The notes under the pieces: model-generated | Seen by the model: only the letters and a program-made list of their open reading frames with translations | Told to the model about the DNA's origin: nothing | The model's database searches: none | Shown: piece after piece, positions 1-9,214 of the stretch | How positions within the stretch are numbered: position 1 is the stretch's first letter | Layout of the letters: the number at the start of each line of letters is the position of its first letter | Program-made: the position numbers and the translations under genes | Assembly (NCBI GenBank): GCA_030430535.1 | Contig: JAUIKY010000005.1 | Span: 104,632-168,631 of the forward strand | Source of the DNA: Bacteroidia bacterium | GTDB taxonomy: Bacteria > Bacteroidota > Bacteroidia > Flavobacteriales > Flavobacteriaceae | Length of the DNA: 64,000 nt | Reading direction: 5' to 3'

Positions 1-1628
1 AAGATGTGGTTTTGGTGAATGACGAATCGACCATCAATTCCAATTACTTCGACTTTTATTCCGATACCGGCCATGCTTATTTGTTCGGCCCATCTACCAT
101 CACCACCGAAACCAGCAAAACCTACTGCGAAAAGGGATTTTACGACACCGAAAACAATGTGGGTTATGCTTTGAAAAATGCTAAAATTGATTATGACAAC
201 CGTATTATTGAAGGTGACAGCTTGTACTTTGACGATACTAAGAAATTTGCTTCAGCAAGCAACAACATAAAAGTCACCGATACCATAAACAACAGCATTA
301 TTAAAGGGCATTATGCCGAGGTGTTCAAAGAAAAAGATTCCGTTTTCATTACCAAACGCGCCTTGGCCATTACGGTTCAGGAAAACGATTCCGTCTACAT
401 TCACGCTGATAAAATCATGGTGACCGGAAAGCCAGAAAACCGAATCATCAATGCGCACTACGGTGCAAAAATGTATAAATCGGACATGAGCGGAAAGGCC
501 GATTCTATTTACTCCAATCAAAAAACTGGCATCACGAAATTGATAAACATCGGCAAATTTACAACCGGCGACAAATTTTCAGTGAAACGAAAACCTGTTT
601 TATGGAACATGGAAAACCAAATGACGGGTGACACCATCCATTTAATTTCGAATAACGAAACCGAAAAAATAGATTCTTTATTAGTTTTTAATAATGCGTT
701 TATCATTAGTCAGGACACCATTAGCAAAACCGGGTACAATCAAATTAATGGCTTAAGTTTGGTCGGCCTTTTTAATGAGGAAAACCAATTGCGGCAGGTT
801 GATATCACCAAAAATGCACAATCTATTTTCTATGCCCGTAATGACAAACAGGAACTTATTGGTATCGACAAAGCCAAATCGGGCAGCATCTCCATGCTGT
901 TTTCAAACGGAGATATTGAAGAATACACCAGACTAAACCAAGTGGACGGAAATTTATATCCTGAATCGAAATATCCCGAAAAGGAAAAATTTCTAAAAGG
1001 CTTCGATTGGCGGGAAGAAGAACGCCCAAAAAGTGTTGAGGATTTATTTAAAGACGATGAACCTTACAACCTCCCTACTATAAAAGGGTTGGACGATTAC
1101 GTTCCCCAAGACGCCTTTTTTAACGAAGCCATGATGGAGCGGATTGAGTTGGCTGGCAAAAATACGCCTGAGAATAAAGCGGCACGTAATGTCCCTGAAA
1201 TAAATGAAAGCACAAACAATCTTTTGTTGTTCCCAAATGAATTTGATAATACCAAATGGCACAAACATCAACTTAAAGTTACAACCAATATAGAAAAAGC
1301 TCCAGACAATAGTTTATCTGCTGAGGGAGTTGAAGGAACTGCTAATTCTGATGGTCACTTATTTCAGTCTATAAATGTCAGTGGCCAATTTAAATTTTCT
1401 GTTTGGCTTAAAGGGAAAGGGCTCATAAGAATTCGATTTCAAGAACATGGAGGAAAATATAAAGTCTTTGAAAACTTAGACATAACTCTTACCGATGATT
1501 GGAAAAAATACCAAATCACTGGAAATTATTCTAACAACAAATATCCATTACGTTGTCTAGTCAGTAATATCCAAACAAATGACAAATTTTACATCTGGGG
1601 AGCTGAGCTTATTAAATTGTCTAATTAA
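1..1628 (+). CDS. OstA/LptA-like protein with C-terminal carbohydrate-binding-like module (5' partial)
   Basis: The reading frame is open to the left edge (codons run from base 3), so the N-terminus lies outside the window. The visible 541 or so residues start with repeated short beta-strand units of the kind D-S-x-Y/L-x-x-D, with internal G-D-x-x-Y/H turns, as in the OstA/LptA jellyroll family that carries lipopolysaccharide across the periplasm. Bacteroidota versions are long, like this one. An acidic/proline-containing linker follows (about residues 320-400). The last 135 residues (nt about 1215-1625) begin with N-N-L-L-L-F-P-N-E-F-D and look like a galactose-binding-like or CBM-type beta sandwich, with the V-W-L-K-G-K-G turn typical of such folds. 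That tail is not usual in OstA proteins. The stop codon directly abuts the ATG of the aminotransferase gene, so the two are probably cotranscribed. The family call is by motif pattern; the role in LPS transport is inferred. Confidence 0.75.
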   Translation, partial: DVVLVNDESTINSNYFDFYSDTGHAYLFGPSTITTETSKTYCEKGFYDTENNVGYALKNAKIDYDNRIIEGDSLYFDDTKKFASASNNIKVTDTINNSIIKGHYAEVFKEKDSVFITKRALAITVQENDSVYIHADKIMVTGKPENRIINAHYGAKMYKSDMSGKADSIYSNQKTGITKLINIGKFTTGDKFSVKRKPVLWNMENQMTGDTIHLISNNETEKIDSLLVFNNAFIISQDTISKTGYNQINGLSLVGLFNEENQLRQVDITKNAQSIFYARNDKQELIGIDKAKSGSISMLFSNGDIEEYTRLNQVDGNLYPESKYPEKEKFLKGFDWREEERPKSVEDLFKDDEPYNLPTIKGLDDYVPQDAFFNEAMMERIELAGKNTPENKAARNVPEINESTNNLLLFPNEFDNTKWHKHQLKVTTNIEKAPDNSLSAEGVEGTANSDGHLFQSINVSGQFKFSVWLKGKGLIRIRFQEHGGKYKVFENLDITLTDDWKKYQITGNYSNNKYPLRCLVSNIQTNDKFYIWGAELIKLSN

Positions 1629-2810
1629 ATGTTAAAAGATTTTCTAAAATACCAAGCCCAAACCTCGCCCCACCCCTTGGCGATGGAAATCTCGCATGCC
1701 AAAGGTTCATTTATTTACGACACCAATAATAACGGGTATTTAGATTTTGTTGCTGGCGTTTCAGCAACACCATTGGGGCACAACCACCCCAAAGTGATTG
1801 ATGCCATAAAAAAGCAATTGGACCAATACATGCATGTTATGGTGTACGGTGAGTACATACAAAAACCAGCTGTTGAACTCACTAAACTTTTGGCCAAACA
1901 TTTACCTAAACCATTAGAAAAAACGTATTTGACCAATTCGGGTACCGAAGCTATTGAAGGCGCATTAAAACTCGCCAAGCGTGCAACGGGACGAAGCGAA
2001 ATTATCTCTGCCAAAAATGCCTACCACGGCAATACCATGGGATCCATGAGTGTTATGGGCTACGATGAACGTAAGCAAGCTTTCCGCCCATTATTGCCCG
2101 ATGTAAAATTCATTCAATTTAATAACGAAGCAGACCTTAACCAAATCACCACCAAAACGGCATGTGTTATTTTAGAAACCATTCAAGGTGGCGCTGGTTT
2201 TATTGAACCCGAAAACAATTATCTGAAAAAAGTACAGGAGCAATGCCACAAAGTCGGTGCACTTTTTATTTTGGATGAAATACAACCCGGCATTGGCCGT
2301 ACTGGCAAACTTTTCGGTTTTGAAAACTATAACTGCCAACCCGATATTTTAGTCACCGGAAAAGCTTTGGGCGGTGGCATGCCCATTGGCGCATTTACAG
2401 CCTCGGGAGAATTAATGGATTTACTGCAAGACAACCCAAAATTGGGGCATATTACGACTTTTGGAGGCCACCCTGTTATTGCAGCTTCAGCTTTAGCCAC
2501 ACTAAAAGAAATTACCGAAAGCGATTTAATGCAGCAAGCACTTGAAAAAGAACAATTGTTCAGATCGCTTTTGGTGCACCCACTTATTAAAGAAATTAGA
2601 GGAAAAGGTTTAATGCTCGCCCTCATTTTACCTTCAGCGGAAATCACAAATCAGTTTATTTTAGAGAGTCAAGATGCTGGATTGATTCTTTTTTGGCTAC
2701 TTTTTGAACCGAAAGCAGTAAGAATTACACCACCTTTAACCATTTCAAACAACGAAATTGAACAGGGCTGTAAGGTTATTTTGGAAATTCTGACTAAAAT
2801 ACACGGTTAA
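1629..2810 (+). CDS. class III PLP-dependent aminotransferase (acetylornithine/GABA type)
   Basis: A 393-residue fold type I aminotransferase of subgroup III. It shows the N-terminal F-V-A-G-V-S-A-T-P-L-G-H-N-H-P motif, the pyridoxal-binding T-N-S-G-T-E-A-I-E-G-A segment, the cofactor aspartate in I-L-D-E-I-Q-P-G-I-G-R-T-G (about D216) and the Schiff-base lysine in V-T-G-K-A-L-G-G-G (about K245). The full length matches the family. Substrate is not readable from sequence: members use acetylornithine, ornithine, 4-aminobutyrate or beta-alanine as amino donor. There is no arginine or GABA pathway gene nearby to decide it. The ATG follows the upstream stop codon with no gap, so translation is probably coupled to the OstA-like gene; that pairing is seen in many Flavobacteriaceae from memory, but I treat it as inference. 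Confidence 0.93.
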   Translation: MLKDFLKYQAQTSPHPLAMEISHAKGSFIYDTNNNGYLDFVAGVSATPLGHNHPKVIDAIKKQLDQYMHVMVYGEYIQKPAVELTKLLAKHLPKPLEKTYLTNSGTEAIEGALKLAKRATGRSEIISAKNAYHGNTMGSMSVMGYDERKQAFRPLLPDVKFIQFNNEADLNQITTKTACVILETIQGGAGFIEPENNYLKKVQEQCHKVGALFILDEIQPGIGRTGKLFGFENYNCQPDILVTGKALGGGMPIGAFTASGELMDLLQDNPKLGHITTFGGHPVIAASALATLKEITESDLMQQALEKEQLFRSLLVHPLIKEIRGKGLMLALILPSAEITNQFILESQDAGLILFWLLFEPKAVRITPPLTISNNEIEQGCKVILEILTKIHG

Positions 2811-2960
2811 AGCCCAAAACCCAAAATACTGAAAATCAATAAACAAACCTAAAAAACCAATTAAGTGTTGATTATTTTGTTAAAAACATTTACCCAAATA
2901 GTCACTGAAAAAACAAATAGAGCCTTAAATTTATTCAAGTAGAACCTCACAAATGTGCGT

Positions 2961-4349
2961 ATGGAGTTTAGTCATAACGACAACAACAATTTGCCGCTTA
3001 CTAAGTTTGAATCAATGTTGAAAACAAATCATGTTTTATTTTTTGATTCAGAAGAGTTTGAGAACATTATTCACCATTACCTTAACCAAGGTAAAATAGC
3101 CTTAGCCAAAAAGGCCATAAAATTAGGTTTGGGGCAGCACCCTACTTCCATAAACTTAAGGCTGTTTAAAGTGGAGGTTTATGTTTTTGAGGATAAAATT
3201 GATGAGGCCGACACTCTACTAAACGAATTGTACAGCATCGATCCTACAAACGAGGAAATATACATCCAAAAAGCCAATATTTTTTCAAAACAAGACAATC
3301 ACGAAAAAGCTATCGAGGTCTTAAAAAAAGCCTTATCGCTCACTGATGACGTGGTAGACCTCTATTCTCTAATTGGCATGGAGTACTTGTTTCTTGACGA
3401 ATACGAAAATGCCAAAGAATATTTCATGAAGTGCCTTGAGGCCGACATAGATGACTATTCGGCACTATACAACATTATTTATTGCTTTGAGTTTTTGAAT
3501 CAATATGAAGATGCTATTTCATATTTAAACCTGTTTTTGGATAAAAACCCATATTGTGAAGTTGCATGGCACCAACTGGGCAAACAATACCTCGTGCTTA
3601 AAGAATACGAAAAAGCACTCGCTGCCTTCGATTTTGCTATTATTTCGGATGATACCTTTGTAGGGGCTTATTTGGAACGCGGCAAGGTTTTAGAAAAACT
3701 AAAACGCTACGAAGACGCCATTGAAAACTATTCCGTAACCTTAAAGCTGGACGACCCTACCTCTTTCGCGTTACTCCGAATTGGGAATTGTCATGAAAGA
3801 TTGAACAACGACGAACTGGCTTTACAATACTACGACAGAACGGTTCATGAAGATCCGCTTTTAGACAAAGGCTGGATTGCCATTACCAAGTACTACAAGA
3901 AACGAGGAAACTTCCAGAAAGCACTTTATTATATCAATAAAGCTATAAATATTGACTCTGAAAACGTACTGTACTGGAAACTTTACTCACAAATCAATCA
4001 AAGATTGAATTTGTATGAAGAAGCCGAACGCGGTTTCAAAAAAACCCTCGAACTAGGGAACTACGAATTGAACACTTGGTTATCTCGAGCAGATTTATTG
4101 GTAAAGTTAGGAGAACTGGAAGGCGCTATTTTTAATTTGGAACAAGCTCAGGATTTTTACCCTGAAAACGCCGAAATAGAATACCGTTTGGGCGGTGCCT
4201 ATTTCGCTTTGAATCAAAACAACAAAGGCATATTTCACTTAAAAAACGCATTGAAATTGAACGAAGAATTTAGTTTCATACTCGACGAACTTTTTCCGGA
4301 AGTCATCAATAAAATAGCCGTAAAAAATTTGCTTAAAGCTAATCTTTAA
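2961..4349 (+). CDS. tetratricopeptide repeat protein
   Basis: A 462-residue protein built almost wholly of TPR units: repeated A-x-x-Y/F-x-x-A-L/I-x-x-D-P blocks from about residue 45 to 450, for example Y-E-K-A-L-A-A-F-D-F-A and Y-E-D-A-I-E-N-Y-S. No signal peptide or membrane segment is visible, so it is probably a cytoplasmic scaffold. I chose the ATG at 2961 over the in-frame GTG at 2955 because both give nearly the same product and ATG is the commoner start. It stands alone between the aminotransferase and the DUF368 pair, with its own 150-base upstream gap. The partner proteins are unknown. Confidence 0.9.
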   Translation: MEFSHNDNNNLPLTKFESMLKTNHVLFFDSEEFENIIHHYLNQGKIALAKKAIKLGLGQHPTSINLRLFKVEVYVFEDKIDEADTLLNELYSIDPTNEEIYIQKANIFSKQDNHEKAIEVLKKALSLTDDVVDLYSLIGMEYLFLDEYENAKEYFMKCLEADIDDYSALYNIIYCFEFLNQYEDAISYLNLFLDKNPYCEVAWHQLGKQYLVLKEYEKALAAFDFAIISDDTFVGAYLERGKVLEKLKRYEDAIENYSVTLKLDDPTSFALLRIGNCHERLNNDELALQYYDRTVHEDPLLDKGWIAITKYYKKRGNFQKALYYINKAINIDSENVLYWKLYSQINQRLNLYEEAERGFKKTLELGNYELNTWLSRADLLVKLGELEGAIFNLEQAQDFYPENAEIEYRLGGAYFALNQNNKGIFHLKNALKLNEEFSFILDELFPEVINKIAVKNLLKANL

Positions 4350-4372
4350 CCCTCCTTTTAAGGTAAAATACA

Positions 4373-4380
4373 TACCTTTG
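4373..4380 (+). promoter_or_regulatory. -7 promoter element (TAnnTTTG) for the DUF368 genes
   Basis: The octamer TACCTTTG matches the Bacteroidota -7 consensus TAnnTTTG and lies 23 nt before the ATG at 4403. No good -33 TTTG is seen at the right spacing. It argues against the upstream TTG at 4385 as the start codon, which would lie at about the transcription start. Confidence 0.5.
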
Positions 4381-4402
4381 GTTTTTGCTTAAAAAACCGA
4401 GT

Positions 4403-5320
4403 ATGCAAAGACGATTAATCGACTACTTCATTATTTCATTAAAAGGATTGGCCATGGGAGCCGCCGATGCCGTTCCCGGAGTTTCTGGAGGTACCATAGC
4501 ATTCATTTCAGGTATTTACGAAGAACTGATAAACACCATAAGCAACGTAAACGCCTCACTTTTTAAAACCTTGTTTAAAGAGGGCTTTAAACCCTTTTGG
4601 CAACAAGTAAACGGTAATTTTTTAATAGCCCTTCTAACGGGAATTGTTATCAGCTTTGTGTCGTTTATGCGACTGGCCAAATATTTATTGGAATACCACC
4701 CCATTTTAATTTGGTCGTTCTTTTTTGGGCTCATCATCGCCAGTATTTATTTTGTGGGCAAACAGGTCACTAAATGGAACCTCGGTAGCATTTTCAGTTT
4801 TGTAATTGGCGCTGCTGTGGCATTTTATATTAGTAAATTACCAACCTTGGCCACAAACGAAAATCCATGGTTTTTGCTTGTAGCAGGCGCTATTGCCATC
4901 TGTGCTATGATTTTGCCGGGCATTTCGGGGTCTTTCATATTAATAATTCTCGGAGCTTACAAAACTTTGAGCAATGCCATCCACGACTTGGACGCAAAAA
5001 AACTACTCATTTTCATTTCAGGAGCCGTTATTGGTCTTCTTAGTTTTAGCCATGTTTTAAAATGGCTATTCAAACATTACCACAATGCTACTTTGGCGGT
5101 ATTAACAGGGTTTATTTTTGGATCATTAAACCGGGTGTGGCCTTGGAAAAATACATTGACATGGCATACCAATTCGAAGGGTATAAAAACTCCGTTGATG
5201 CAGGAAAGTATTTCCCCATTGGCTTTTGAAGGTAACAACCAATTAAGTTTTGCTATCATTTTAATGGTTTTAGGGTTTTTAACTATTTTTATCCTTGAAC
5301 GGTTAGGTTCAAAAAAATAA
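4403..5320 (+). CDS. DUF368 membrane protein (polyprenyl-phosphate transporter family), copy 1
   Basis: A 305-residue, many-span inner-membrane protein with the two pseudo-repeated hallmark loops of DUF368: A-D-A-V-P-G-V-S-G-G near residue 20 and I-L-P-G-I-S-G-S-F near residue 175. DUF368 proteins (PopT) are known as one of two families that return undecaprenyl phosphate across the membrane for reuse in cell-wall and O-antigen synthesis. I took the ATG at 4403 because it follows a -7 promoter element and gives the typical M-Q-x-R-x-x-D-Y start. A second DUF368 gene follows after two bases, then aroE overlaps it, giving a tight three-gene operon. Function is from the family. Confidence 0.9.
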   Translation: MQRRLIDYFIISLKGLAMGAADAVPGVSGGTIAFISGIYEELINTISNVNASLFKTLFKEGFKPFWQQVNGNFLIALLTGIVISFVSFMRLAKYLLEYHPILIWSFFFGLIIASIYFVGKQVTKWNLGSIFSFVIGAAVAFYISKLPTLATNENPWFLLVAGAIAICAMILPGISGSFILIILGAYKTLSNAIHDLDAKKLLIFISGAVIGLLSFSHVLKWLFKHYHNATLAVLTGFIFGSLNRVWPWKNTLTWHTNSKGIKTPLMQESISPLAFEGNNQLSFAIILMVLGFLTIFILERLGSKK

Positions 5321-5322
5321 AC

Positions 5323-6339
5323 ATGCAAAGCACCAGAACATTTAGCGACAAATTGTTTTTAGTCCTTAAAGGATTGGGCATGGGCGCGGCCAATAAAGTA
5401 CCTGGTGTTTCTGGTGGTGTAGTGGCTTTTGTCGCTGGCTTTTATGAAGAATTTATTTATTCACTAAAAAAGGTGAACGGCAAAGCTTTTAAGCTATTCA
5501 TTAATGGGCGCTTCACAAGTTTTTACCGATACATTAATGGGCGCTTTTTGAGTCTCCTTTTCTTAGGAATGGTGGTTAGTTATTTTAGTGTTTCAAAATT
5601 ACTGGACTACCTTATTGAGCATTACGAACTCTACGTTTGGAGTGTTTTCTTCGGAATGATAGTCGGCTCCATTTATTACATCAACAAAGATTTTAAAGAT
5701 TGGAATTACAAAACCTATACGGCCATGGCCATAGGTATTGTGTTGGGTGCGGGCATTAGTTTTTTAAATCCCGCCAAGGAAAACGACAATTTATGGTTTG
5801 TTTTTTTCTGCGGAATCATTAGCGTTTCGGGCATGACACTACCTGGGTTTTCGGGCTCGTTCATCCTCATTCTTTTAGGAAATTATGTACTGCTTTTGGT
5901 CGATTCGGTAAATGCCTTGTACGATACATTTTCTGATATATTAAAGGGCGATTTCAGTTTTACAGAAAACACCGAACGCATCAGGATGCTTACCGTTCTC
6001 GCCGTTTTCACTTTAGGTTCGGTTACCGGTTTGGTGACTTTTTCGCATGCGCTGAGTTACATATTGAAACACTACAAAAGCATTACATTGGCTTCCATCA
6101 TCGGATTCATTATCGGTTCGCTGGGCGTGGTGTGGCCATGGAAAAAAACCATTTACAAAACAGCTGCCGACGGCTCTTTTATACTCGATTCAACCGGACA
6201 AAAAGTTATACAAAATTACCAACGATACATACCCGAAGCCCATACCGAAACCTTTTACGCCGTTAGTTTCATCCTTTTGGGTATTGCCATTGTTTTGGCT
6301 CTGGAGTGGTACGGACAAAAAACAAGAAAAATAAAATGA
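5323..6339 (+). CDS. DUF368 membrane protein (polyprenyl-phosphate transporter family), copy 2
   Basis: A 338-residue paralogue of the preceding gene with the same two loops: A-N-K-V-P-G-V-S-G-G near residue 27 and T-L-P-G-F-S-G-S-F near residue 183. It differs by a longer loop before the last third (about residues 205-225, with charged residues) and a longer segment before the final helix. The start ATG lies two bases after the stop of copy 1. The stop codon overlaps the aroE ATG (ATGA). The divergence in loops between the copies suggests they are not a very recent duplication. The two could work as separate transporters or as a heteromer; nothing in the sequence settles this. Confidence 0.9.
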   Translation: MQSTRTFSDKLFLVLKGLGMGAANKVPGVSGGVVAFVAGFYEEFIYSLKKVNGKAFKLFINGRFTSFYRYINGRFLSLLFLGMVVSYFSVSKLLDYLIEHYELYVWSVFFGMIVGSIYYINKDFKDWNYKTYTAMAIGIVLGAGISFLNPAKENDNLWFVFFCGIISVSGMTLPGFSGSFILILLGNYVLLLVDSVNALYDTFSDILKGDFSFTENTERIRMLTVLAVFTLGSVTGLVTFSHALSYILKHYKSITLASIIGFIIGSLGVVWPWKKTIYKTAADGSFILDSTGQKVIQNYQRYIPEAHTETFYAVSFILLGIAIVLALEWYGQKTRKIK

Positions 6340-7076
6340 ACAAATTAGGACTTTTAGGCAGAAACATTTCATATTCATTTTCAAGATCGTATTTTAAAAA
6401 GAAGTTTGAAAACGAGGGCATCCAAAATACCACCTACGATAATTTTGATATTGAAAGCATCGACCGTTTTCCTTCCATCATAAAAAACACCGAAGGCTTA
6501 AAAGGCCTCAACGTTACCATTCCGTACAAACAAGAAGTGATGCCTTTTTTGGATAAAATAAACAAAAAAGCAAAAGAAATTGGTGCCGTAAACACCATAA
6601 AAATCACAAAGAAGGGCAAGCTTGTCGGTTATAACACCGATTGCTATGGCTTTAAAAAATCATTAAAGCCATTGTTGAAACCACATCACGAAAGCGCATT
6701 GATTTTGGGCACGGGCGGTGCCAGTAAAGCTGTTGCATACAGCCTAAGGGAATTGGACATTCCGTATAGTTACGTGTCGCGAAAACTTTCTAAAAACGTA
6801 AGCTTCAGTTACGACACTTTAACAGAAAACGACATTAAAAACCACCAAATCATCATCAATTGCTCGCCAGTAGGTACATTTCCAAACATTGAGGATTACC
6901 CAAATATTCCGTATAACGGTATTACCGAGCATCATATTTTATACGATTTAATATACAATCCAGAAGAAACTTTATTCCTGAAAAAAGGCAAAGAAAGCAA
7001 TGCTACAACCATTAACGGACTGAAAATGCTAGAGTTACAAGCCGAAAAAGCCTGGCAAATCTGGAACCTTGAATAA
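6336..7076 (+). CDS. aroE: shikimate dehydrogenase
   Basis: A 246-residue NADP-dependent enzyme that reduces 3-dehydroshikimate to shikimate in aromatic amino acid synthesis. All the family marks are present: the serine-rich substrate loop near the N-terminus (Y-S-F-S), N-V-T-I-P-Y-K with the catalytic lysine at K65, G-A-V-N-T-I, N-T-D-C-Y-G, the nucleotide loop G-T-G-G-A-S-K-A and the C-terminal I-N-G-L-K-M-L-x-x-Q-A helix. I chose the ATG at 6336, which overlaps the DUF368 stop as ATGA and gives the normal length; the longer upstream extension in the same frame lies wholly within the DUF368 gene. Translation is probably coupled to copy 2. Confidence 0.95.
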   Translation: MNKLGLLGRNISYSFSRSYFKKKFENEGIQNTTYDNFDIESIDRFPSIIKNTEGLKGLNVTIPYKQEVMPFLDKINKKAKEIGAVNTIKITKKGKLVGYNTDCYGFKKSLKPLLKPHHESALILGTGGASKAVAYSLRELDIPYSYVSRKLSKNVSFSYDTLTENDIKNHQIIINCSPVGTFPNIEDYPNIPYNGITEHHILYDLIYNPEETLFLKKGKESNATTINGLKMLELQAEKAWQIWNLE

Positions 7077-7111
7077 AATTATTATAATTCCATTAAATCT
7101 TTTTCAACAAC

Positions 7112-7142
7112 TTTGTAAATACTTTACTTGTTAGTATCTTTA
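7112..7142 (+). promoter_or_regulatory. promoter for the DUF349 gene (-33 TTTG, N19, TATCTTTA)
   Basis: TTTG at 7112-7115 is followed, 19 nt later, by TATCTTTA at 7135-7142, one base off the TAnnTTTG -7 consensus. The start codon is at 7182, leaving a leader of about 33 nt. The spacing is the classical one for the Bacteroidota primary sigma factor. Confidence 0.6.
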
Positions 7143-7181
7143 AGGTTCTTATAAACAAAGCGAACCTTAACATTTTTAAAA

Positions 7182-9179
7182 ATGTCTGATATTAATAAAC
7201 CACAAGATGCCGACGGTGTTGAGAACACTAATCCTAACGAAAACCCATCTGGATTAGGTGACAACAAAGCAACCAGCGAAACTTCCAATGCGGATCAGGA
7301 ATCTGCTAAGGAAACCTCTGCCGCTTCTAAAGAAAGGACTGCCGAAACCGCTAGCGTTTCAAAGGAATCTGCCTCAAATGAAGACGACGAAGTTTTGAAC
7401 GAAATTGAGGAATCGAACGCTGAAGATGCTGAAGACGAAGGCAATAAAGACAGGCACACCATTGAGTTTAAGGCCTACGACACCATGTCGTTGGAAGCCT
7501 TAGCTATTGAATTGGAAAAACTGCTAAAAAATGAAAAGGTTCAGGCCATTCGAAACCATGTTAGCCAAATCAATGCCGAATTTAAAACCAAATTTCAAGC
7601 ACTGGTAGACGAAAAGAAGGAAGATTTTATAAATGATGGTGGCAATGAAATAGACTTTTATTACTCATCTCCCGTTCAAAAAAGATACAAAACGGCTTAC
7701 CGTGAATACAGAAAAAAACTAAATGAACACTACCAGAATTTAGAAAAAAACCTGAAGCAAAACCTAGCCGACAAGCTTGAAATTATTGAAGAGTTAAAAG
7801 GGCTTATTGATGTTGAAGAAAATATAAACACCACTTATAAACATTTTAAAGAACTTCAGGAACGCTGGAGAAACACAGGCCCTATTCCGCGTGATAAATA
7901 CAACAATGCCTGGAATAGCTACCACCACCATGTAGAAATGTTTTACGACTTTTTACATTTAAACCGAGATTTGCGCGATCTGGATTTTAAGCACAACCTC
8001 GAAAAGAAACTTTTAATTATCGAGCGTGCTGAAGAATTGGCCAAAGACGATAATGTAATGCGGGCGTTTCGTGAGTTACAGGAACTCCATAAAATGTGGA
8101 AAGAAGAATTGGGCCCAGTAGCTAGAGAACATCGTGAAGAGATTTGGGACCGTTTTAAAGCGGCCACCAAAATCATCAACGATAAACGCCAGCTTTACTA
8201 CAAGGAAATCGATAAAATTTACGAAAAAAACCTTGAAAAAAAGCTGGACATTATTGCCCAAATTGATGCGGTAACGGCGCAAGAAGGCAATACGCATGGT
8301 GCATGGCAAAAGAAAATAAAAACTATTGAAAATCTGCGCGAAGCGTTTTTCAATGCCGGTAAAGTACCCATAAAAGTTAATGAAGATACTTGGGCAAAAT
8401 TTAAAGATGCCGTTAGGACTTTTAACCGAAAAAAGAATGCTTTTTACAAAGGCTTAAAAAAAGAACAGTACAAAAATTTACAGCTTAAACTCGATTTAAT
8501 CAAAATCGCGGAAGACAACAAGGATAGCGAAGATTACGAAACCGTTACGCCTTTGATGAAAAAAATTCAAAGCGATTGGAAAAAAATTGGGCATGTACCC
8601 AGAAAGGACAGCGATAAAATTTGGAAACGTTTTAAAGCGGCCTGCAACCATTATTTCGACCGTATTCATGCCAAAAGGAACGCTGCCAGCAAAGAGCAAC
8701 TCGAAGCCTTCAACAAAAAAAATGACTTTTTAAATGAACTAAAAGACCTTAAATTACCAAAAGACAAAGATAAAAGCCTGGAATTGATAAAAGAACAGAT
8801 TGCCCAATGGCAAAGCTTTGGCAAGGTACCCAACGACAAACGCTTTATTGAAAGTAAATTCCAAAAAACGGTTGATGGTTTATTGGGCGGGTTGGAAATT
8901 CCGAAGAACGACATCGAAATGATTAAGTTTGAGAACAAAATTGAAACACTAAACGCTTCGGACGACAACCGAGATTTGGATAACGAGCGTGCCTTTATCA
9001 GAAAGAAAATTGACGAGGTTAAAAGCCAAATCAACCAATTGGAAAACAATCTGCAGTTTTTCACCAATGTGGAAGATGACAACCCCGTGGTAAAAGAAGT
9101 TAAGGATAATATAAAAGCACAAAAAGAATCGTTAAACCTTTGGGAAGAAAAACTGAGCAAAATAAAAGAGCTTTATTAG
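7182..9179 (+). CDS. DUF349 domain-containing protein
   Basis: A 665-residue soluble, highly charged protein. The first 90 or so residues are a low-complexity Ser/Glu/Asp/Thr-rich tail with no signal peptide. From about residue 130 there are roughly five tandem DUF349 units, each an alpha-helical block with the mark W-x-x-x-G-P/H-V/I-P-R-x-x-x-x-x-x-W-x-x-F/Y (for example W-R-N-T-G-P-I-P-R and W-K-K-I-G-H-V-P-R), followed by a coiled coil to the C-terminus. DUF349 proteins are common in Bacteroidota and Actinobacteria, but I know of no settled biochemical role. It is monocistronic, with its own promoter. The next gene converges on it across an inverted repeat. Confidence 0.9.
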   Translation: MSDINKPQDADGVENTNPNENPSGLGDNKATSETSNADQESAKETSAASKERTAETASVSKESASNEDDEVLNEIEESNAEDAEDEGNKDRHTIEFKAYDTMSLEALAIELEKLLKNEKVQAIRNHVSQINAEFKTKFQALVDEKKEDFINDGGNEIDFYYSSPVQKRYKTAYREYRKKLNEHYQNLEKNLKQNLADKLEIIEELKGLIDVEENINTTYKHFKELQERWRNTGPIPRDKYNNAWNSYHHHVEMFYDFLHLNRDLRDLDFKHNLEKKLLIIERAEELAKDDNVMRAFRELQELHKMWKEELGPVAREHREEIWDRFKAATKIINDKRQLYYKEIDKIYEKNLEKKLDIIAQIDAVTAQEGNTHGAWQKKIKTIENLREAFFNAGKVPIKVNEDTWAKFKDAVRTFNRKKNAFYKGLKKEQYKNLQLKLDLIKIAEDNKDSEDYETVTPLMKKIQSDWKKIGHVPRKDSDKIWKRFKAACNHYFDRIHAKRNAASKEQLEAFNKKNDFLNELKDLKLPKDKDKSLELIKEQIAQWQSFGKVPNDKRFIESKFQKTVDGLLGGLEIPKNDIEMIKFENKIETLNASDDNRDLDNERAFIRKKIDEVKSQINQLENNLQFFTNVEDDNPVVKEVKDNIKAQKESLNLWEEKLSKIKELY

Positions 9180-9214
9180 TTAGTTTAACATCTGAAAACA
9201 AAATATAATTCAGA

